Origin: Bacteroidales bacterium KHT7
Lineage (GTDB): Bacteria; Bacteroidota; Bacteroidia; Bacteroidales; Bacteroidaceae
Reading direction: 5' to 3'
DNA: 64,000 bases
Assembly (NCBI GenBank): GCA_900102385.1
Contig: FNBQ01000009.1
Span: forward strand, 68,338 to 132,337
Below are positions 59,779-64,000 of the stretch, piece by piece (position 1 is the stretch's first letter; every line of letters starts with the position of its first letter). The notes below the pieces were generated by a model. It saw only the letters and a list, made by a program, of their open reading frames with translations, made no database searches and was not told where the DNA came from. A program made the position numbers and the translations under genes.

Positions 59779-61815
59779 ATGATAACAAAGCAAGCATTAG
59801 GAAGTCTGCTCTTCGGAATGGCAGATATATTACGCGATAAGGTGGAAGATTATAAGTCTTACATCCTATCCCTTCTCTTTTATAAACGTCTCTCCGATAA
59901 TTACCAGTGGGAGATAGAAAATGGTAAAGAAAAGTTTGTTAATGACTATTGTCGAGAGCCATCTGTCAGGGAAATGGATGTCATTGCAAAAAAGATGCAC
60001 GACTTTATCATTCCTGAAGGTTGTTTTTGGGATGATGTCCGAAAAGCCTCTATTGATAAAAAGAATGAGACGCTTGACAAGGCTGTTGCTGCCATTGCGG
60101 ATCAAAATGTAGATAAGAACGGCAAATATATTTTGAAGGGCATCATTAACACCGTTAGATGGAATGAACCTGCGCCCGATGGATCTGGTGGAAAGAAACT
60201 TGATCCCGAAGTACTTTCCAATCTTATCAATTATTTAGGAGCTGTAGACCTAAGTAATAAGAACGTGACAGTGGATGTCCTGGGTGATGCTTATGAATAT
60301 CTCATTAAGCGATTTGCTGATGAAAATAAAGGCGGAACAATGGCAGGTCAGTTCTACACTCCACAGGAAGTTGTTGATATTATTGTCCGCTATTTGAAAC
60401 CGCAAGAAGGGGAGACAGTTTATGACCCTACCTGTGGCTCTGGTGGTTTCTTACTCAATGCTGCGAAATACGTTCAATCTAATTATTATGAGAAAAAGAG
60501 CATACGATTGTTTGGACAAGAACTCGTGTGGAACACATGGGCTATTTGTAATATCAATATGATATTGCATGGTCTGGATGCGCGTATAGAACAAGGTGAC
60601 ACCATTCGTGACCCTAAATTCAAAGAAGAAGACAATCCGTTAGAGCTTCGCACTTTTGACAAGGTGATGGCTAACTTCCCTTTCTCATTGGAAAATTGGG
60701 CCCAGAATGGAGAGCCTAAAAAAGACAAGAAAGGTAAAACTGTCAACAAAAAGGATGGTACGCCTCAATTAGAATATAAGAAAGAGTTTACTGATTCCTA
60801 CAATCGTCTTGTATATGGTATTCCGCCTTATAGCAATGGAGACTTTGCTTTCTTGCAACATATCATAGCTTCGTTGGATGACAACGGAAAAGCCGGTGTG
60901 GTTTGTCCGCAGGGGGTCTTGTTCCGTGGTCAACCTGAAAAAACAGAGGAGGAAGACGGACAAAACCGTAAAGCAGATGTGGAGTATCTCATTCGTCGAG
61001 GCTTTTTACAGGGCATAGATTTCAAAGAAAATGTCAATATCATCGATGCCATTGTGGTTTTACCAAGTAATTTGTTTTATGGCACTACTATTCCTGGAGC
61101 TATCATCTTCTTTGATAAGAACAAACCTGAAGATAGAAAAGATAAAGTTCTGATGGTCTATGCTGCCAAGAAGGGATGGTATCGCGAAGATGCCAACATG
61201 AGCGTATTGGAACCACAGGATGTGCTTCGCATCTCTACCATGTTAGAGAGTTGGGGTGATATTGATAAGGCAAAAACTTGGATGGCAGACCGAAAATTTC
61301 AATTGAACCATCAAATTGATGCAGACCTTGAATATGCCATTTCCGAGATAGAAAAAGATGCGGAAGAAGAGATTGCCATCAAAAAAGAAAAGCTGAATAA
61401 AGCAAAATCAGTTATCCAGGACAAGAAGGAAAAAGGCAAGAAACCTACGAAGGGAGAACTCAAGACATTGGATACTACTCAAAAAGCTTTAGATAAATTG
61501 TTGGCAGACAAGGCAGCTAAGATTACTGCAGCCCAAGATAAGGCTGCCAAGCAACGTCAGGCAATTGTTGATGTGGAAACGGAACTCTTGCACATGTTTG
61601 CTGACCCAGAGCTGCGAAAGCGCTACTTTGCCATTGTCGATATGGACGACATCGAGGAGAATGAGTTTAACCTCAATATTCCTCGCTATGTAGATACTTT
61701 CGAGCCAGAAGAGCAGATTGACTTGAAAACGGCCATAATGGATTATCAAAAGGCAATTAGTGCAGAGAATAAAGTAGAAAAAGAATTAAATGAGTTGTTA
61801 AACAAACTGCTTTAA
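59779..61815 (+). CDS. hsdM: Type I restriction-modification system, methyltransferase subunit HsdM
   Basis: 678 residues. The N-terminal helical domain (MADILRDKVEDYKSYILSLL, YKRLSDNYQWE) is followed by the N6-adenine methyltransferase: GGTMAGQFYTPQEVVDIIVR, motif I YDPTCGSGGFLLNAAKYV (about 214), and the catalytic motif at about 299 which reads NFPF, not the usual NPPF. A long coiled C-terminal region (EIEKDAEEEIAIKKEKLNKA) precedes a final domain. It methylates adenine within the target set by HsdS. In the operon it is followed by RhuM, Doc and hsdS; hsdR must lie outside the window, if present. Confidence 0.92.
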   Translation: MITKQALGSLLFGMADILRDKVEDYKSYILSLLFYKRLSDNYQWEIENGKEKFVNDYCREPSVREMDVIAKKMHDFIIPEGCFWDDVRKASIDKKNETLDKAVAAIADQNVDKNGKYILKGIINTVRWNEPAPDGSGGKKLDPEVLSNLINYLGAVDLSNKNVTVDVLGDAYEYLIKRFADENKGGTMAGQFYTPQEVVDIIVRYLKPQEGETVYDPTCGSGGFLLNAAKYVQSNYYEKKSIRLFGQELVWNTWAICNINMILHGLDARIEQGDTIRDPKFKEEDNPLELRTFDKVMANFPFSLENWAQNGEPKKDKKGKTVNKKDGTPQLEYKKEFTDSYNRLVYGIPPYSNGDFAFLQHIIASLDDNGKAGVVCPQGVLFRGQPEKTEEEDGQNRKADVEYLIRRGFLQGIDFKENVNIIDAIVVLPSNLFYGTTIPGAIIFFDKNKPEDRKDKVLMVYAAKKGWYREDANMSVLEPQDVLRISTMLESWGDIDKAKTWMADRKFQLNHQIDADLEYAISEIEKDAEEEIAIKKEKLNKAKSVIQDKKEKGKKPTKGELKTLDTTQKALDKLLADKAAKITAAQDKAAKQRQAIVDVETELLHMFADPELRKRYFAIVDMDDIEENEFNLNIPRYVDTFEPEEQIDLKTAIMDYQKAISAENKVEKELNELLNKLL

Positions 61816-61819
61816 CGAT

Positions 61820-62839
61820 ATGGATAAAGATTTGACGGGTTCTGTTGTCGTAAGACAGAATATATTAAACAATAAATACGCTGTGGAGGAGGTACAGAAA
61901 GCTGTGGGAATAAAAGGTGTACTGTTTGAGCAGTCGTACCGTTTTGTAAAAAAGCAATTGGCCGATTTTTACGGTGTAACGGAGCGTACAATAGAGAATT
62001 GTTTAGAAAAAAATGATAAAGAATTGCTGCGAAACGGCTACGAGGTACTAAAAGGTAAACGCCTGATAGACTTTAAGTTAGTAGCAAATGCATCAGATGT
62101 TCCCGAAATTGATTTCGGAAACAAAACACCACAGCTTGGTGTATTCGATTTTAGGGCCTTTCTGAACGTTGGTATGTTGCTGACGGACAGTGAAAGAGCA
62201 AAGATGTTAAGAAGCGCTATACTTGACATCGTGATTGATACTATCAACAAGCGTACAGGCGGTAATACCAAGTACATTAACCAACGCGACGAAGTTTTTG
62301 TCGTGAACCTGTTACGTGGCGAAGACTATCGAAGAGAATTCACTGATGCCTTACGCGACTGCGTGGCAATGGGTAACTTTAAATATATTGTCTATACGGA
62401 TAAAGTATATGTAAGCATCTTTAAGGAGAACGCACAAGAGTATCGCAAGATACTGCAACTGGAAAAGAATGAGAATGTAAGGCATACAATGTATAGTGAA
62501 GTGCTTGACATTATTTCGAGTTATGAAGCGGGTTTTGCGGAGATACTTCGCAAAGAATTCAGTAAGAAGGGTGCACTGTTAACAGCCTGGGAAACCGACA
62601 AACTATTTGCAGAGTTTGAAAGTCAGCGCCTGTGGGAACCGCTGAGAGAGAAAGCCAGGGTGAAGATGGCCAGCCGCGATTTGTGTTTCCGCGACGCACT
62701 TCACAAGAATCTTGAAGAATATATTAGTGCTGTACCAGAATCTGATTTTGAGCGATTCCTTGGAGAAAAAAGTATGGAGTTGGATCAGCGGTTGGAAGAG
62801 TATCGTGATGCACTAAAACGCTTAAAAGAAAGAGACTGA
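61820..62839 (+). CDS. RhuM-family protein
   Basis: 339 residues. The RhuM pattern: YAVEEVQKAVGIKGVLFEQS, RFVKKQLADFYGVTERTIEN (a helix-turn-helix-like start), and in the second half KYINQRDEVFVVNLLRGEDY, YVSIFKENAQEYRKIL and YSEVLDIISSYEAGFA. RhuM is named from Salmonella pathogenicity island 3 but homologues are widespread and often next to Fic/Doc genes in restriction loci, as here. It starts 4 bases after hsdM and ends 3 bases before the Doc gene. With Doc it probably forms a toxin-antitoxin-like pair, RhuM being the candidate antitoxin or regulator; this is inferred from position. Confidence 0.75.
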   Translation: MDKDLTGSVVVRQNILNNKYAVEEVQKAVGIKGVLFEQSYRFVKKQLADFYGVTERTIENCLEKNDKELLRNGYEVLKGKRLIDFKLVANASDVPEIDFGNKTPQLGVFDFRAFLNVGMLLTDSERAKMLRSAILDIVIDTINKRTGGNTKYINQRDEVFVVNLLRGEDYRREFTDALRDCVAMGNFKYIVYTDKVYVSIFKENAQEYRKILQLEKNENVRHTMYSEVLDIISSYEAGFAEILRKEFSKKGALLTAWETDKLFAEFESQRLWEPLREKARVKMASRDLCFRDALHKNLEEYISAVPESDFERFLGEKSMELDQRLEEYRDALKRLKERD

Positions 62840-62842
62840 CGA

Positions 62843-63322
62843 ATGAAGACTATCTATATCACAAAAGAGCAAGCCATTGACACGCACAGGAAGACCATCC
62901 TGTATAGTGGTGGTGGGGACTGTAATATAATCAATGAGGGTTACTTATGTAGCGCACTTGAGCATATTCAGAACGACGATTATTACCCCACATTTGAAGA
63001 CAAGCTGGTACATTTGGTGTGGTCTGTTAACCGCAACCACTCTTTTTCTGATGGGAACAAACGTCTTTCTATCACTTTAGGGGTTCAGTTCCTATCTATG
63101 AATGGTTATCTTTATTGTATCAGTCGCTTTCTGCAAGAGATGGAAAATGTCAGCTACCACCTTGCGGCAGGTCTTATTGATAAAGATTTGCTAAGAGACA
63201 TCATACACTCTATCATAGAGGGTGAACTGGATTTCGATATAGAACTAAAGTCACGCATTCTCTGTGCTATAGATAATGGTATGTGTGGATTCGATGAACA
63301 GAATGAGGAAGGAGGGGAATAA
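62843..63322 (+). CDS. Doc-type Fic-domain protein
   Basis: 159 residues. The Fic motif is HSFSDGNKRL at residues 66-75, with the catalytic histidine and the GNKR phosphate-binding part; the second position is Ser where HPF is usual. The flanking helices (FEDKLVHLVWSVNRN, LSITLGVQFLSMNGYL) match death-on-curing proteins. Doc transfers phosphate or a nucleotide to a target such as EF-Tu. Its stop overlaps the hsdS start (last base of one is the first of the next), so it is translated with hsdS. Confidence 0.85.
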   Translation: MKTIYITKEQAIDTHRKTILYSGGGDCNIINEGYLCSALEHIQNDDYYPTFEDKLVHLVWSVNRNHSFSDGNKRLSITLGVQFLSMNGYLYCISRFLQEMENVSYHLAAGLIDKDLLRDIIHSIIEGELDFDIELKSRILCAIDNGMCGFDEQNEEGGE

Positions 63323-63672
63323 TGGAGAGCAGAGTAAATAACAAATACAGCCATCTCCCCGCTGGATGGGAAGTGAAAACTGTTGAACAAGTTTTTGATT
63401 TCTATCCTACTGCGTCTTATTCACGTGATAAGATGTTTAAGGACTATAATCCTTCTGCTATTGGGTATATTCACTATGGTGATATTCATACTAAATACAA
63501 TCTTATCTTAGATGTTCCAAACACAGAGATTGCGTATATAAGCGAAGAACTGAAGAAAGACTTTGAATATATAAAAGAAGGAGATTTGATATTATCAGAT
63601 ACAAGTGAGGACTATGACGGAGTAGGAAAGTGTATTGAAATACTAAATGTTGGAAGCAATAAAATAAAATGA
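63322..63672 (+). pseudogene. Truncated HsdS specificity subunit
   Basis: 116 residues starting MESRVNNKYSHLPAGWEVKT, the classic start of a target-recognition domain, followed by IGYIHYGDIHTKYN and YIKEGDLILSDTSEDYDGVG. The frame then stops at TGA after a short AT-rich end (SNKIK). HsdS subunits normally have about 400 residues with two recognition domains, so more than two thirds is missing. The IS1595-type transposase starts 56 bases on, so the cause is probably its insertion, with the true IS edge somewhere between 63655 and 63690. The type I system is likely to lack specificity unless another hsdS exists. Confidence 0.75.
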
Positions 63673-63697
63673 TAATCCGCAATATCCCCAAATGTAT

Positions 63698-63705
63698 TAT
63701 CTTTG
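63698..63705 (+). promoter_or_regulatory. -7 box for the transposase gene
   Basis: Plus-strand TATCTTTG (TAnnTTTG), 22 bases before the transposase ATG. Confidence 0.4.
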
Positions 63706-63727
63706 TAATTGAAAAAATCATAGCCAA

Positions 63728-64000
63728 ATGAAGTTGTTGGATTTTGCAAAACATTTCGACAGCGAGGAAGCTTGTGAAAAGTACCTCAAGGAAACTCGCG
63801 AAAAAGAAGGTATAAAGTGCAGCCGCTGTGGCTGCGAGAAACAGTACTGGAACCGTTGCCACAAACGCTGGATGTGTGCCAAGTGCGGACATGAGACCAC
63901 CCTCAGGTCGGGCACGGTTATGCACGGCAGCAACCTTCCATTGCTGTACTGGTTCACAGCCATTCACTTGCTCACGTCCACAAAAAAGACGTTCTCAGCA
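63728..64000 (+). mobile_element. IS1595-family transposase gene, 5' part only
   Basis: 91 codons are inside the window: MKLLDFAKHFDSEEACEKYL, then a zinc ribbon (CSRCGCEKQYWNRCHKRWMC and AKCGHETTLRSGTVMH), then LPLLYWFTAIHLLTSTKKTF. This is the N-terminal zinc-ribbon plus the start of the helical domain of IS1595 (ISXO2-like) transposases. The DDE catalytic core lies beyond the window. The left terminal inverted repeat is within 63655-63700 but cannot be fixed without the other end. Confidence 0.8.

Overview
The window is chromosomal DNA from a member of the Bacteroidota, most likely order Bacteroidales and possibly Prevotella-like. The evidence is -7 boxes of the form TAnnTTTG instead of E. 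coli-type promoters, no clear Shine-Dalgarno sequences, seven tandem fimbrillin-type lipoproteins, an HmuY-type haem lipoprotein, DUF5683, DUF3822, DUF2723 and DUF3098 genes, and the block parA-parB-DUF5683-mltD-rel. TAA, TGA and TAG are all used as ordinary stops. The genus cannot be fixed from this sequence alone.

Layout, left to right. (1) 1-2.7 kb: haem-uptake operon on the minus strand (calycin-like lipoprotein, HmuY, then a TonB-dependent receptor cut by the window edge). (2) 2.8-10.7 kb: CCA-adding enzyme and a short BatD-like protein on minus; aroB, a membrane-anchored AraC regulator and a large outer-membrane beta-barrel protein on plus. (3) 10.7-15.2 kb: a single-polypeptide restriction-modification-specificity enzyme with a canonical promoter and a leader of about 300 nt that can form competing hairpins. 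(4) 15.3-31 kb: housekeeping genes (rsmD, DUF3822, RecD-like helicase, alaS, merR, rel, mltD, DUF5683, parB, parA, surE, lpxB), preceded by a gene split by an in-frame TAG. (5) 31-34.2 kb: a sodium-dependent transporter, then a small non-autonomous element with 17-bp inverted ends and 5-bp target duplications, then three relatives of a SUKH-like immunity protein in different states of decay. (6) 34.2-44.3 kb: a seven-gene fimbrial lipoprotein operon. (7) 44.5-50.7 kb: two identical tRNA-Asn genes, an S41 protease with a small membrane protein, a DUF2723 GT-C-type membrane protein and DUF3098.

(8) 50.7-64 kb is an accretion of mobile DNA. Two partial tRNA 3'-end repeats (50710-50750 and 55331-55371, 37 of 41 bases identical) bracket a DUF4143 ATPase and a TOTE-type primase-helicase. 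The ATPase is preceded by four direct repeats at exactly 33-bp spacing. To the right of the second repeat come a tyrosine recombinase, two copies of a structured repeat whose stems covary, three small element genes (DUF6633-like, DUF6291, helix-turn-helix) and a type I restriction operon. In that operon hsdM is followed by a RhuM gene, a Doc-type Fic gene and an hsdS that is cut short just before an IS1595-family transposase.

The most promising leads are the competing-hairpin leader of the restriction enzyme, the covarying repeat pair at 57.2 and 57.5 kb, the 33-bp repeat array with the att-flanked ATPase/TOTE cassette, and the decayed immunity array beside its MITE-like neighbour. All functions are read from sequence motifs only; no database search was run.
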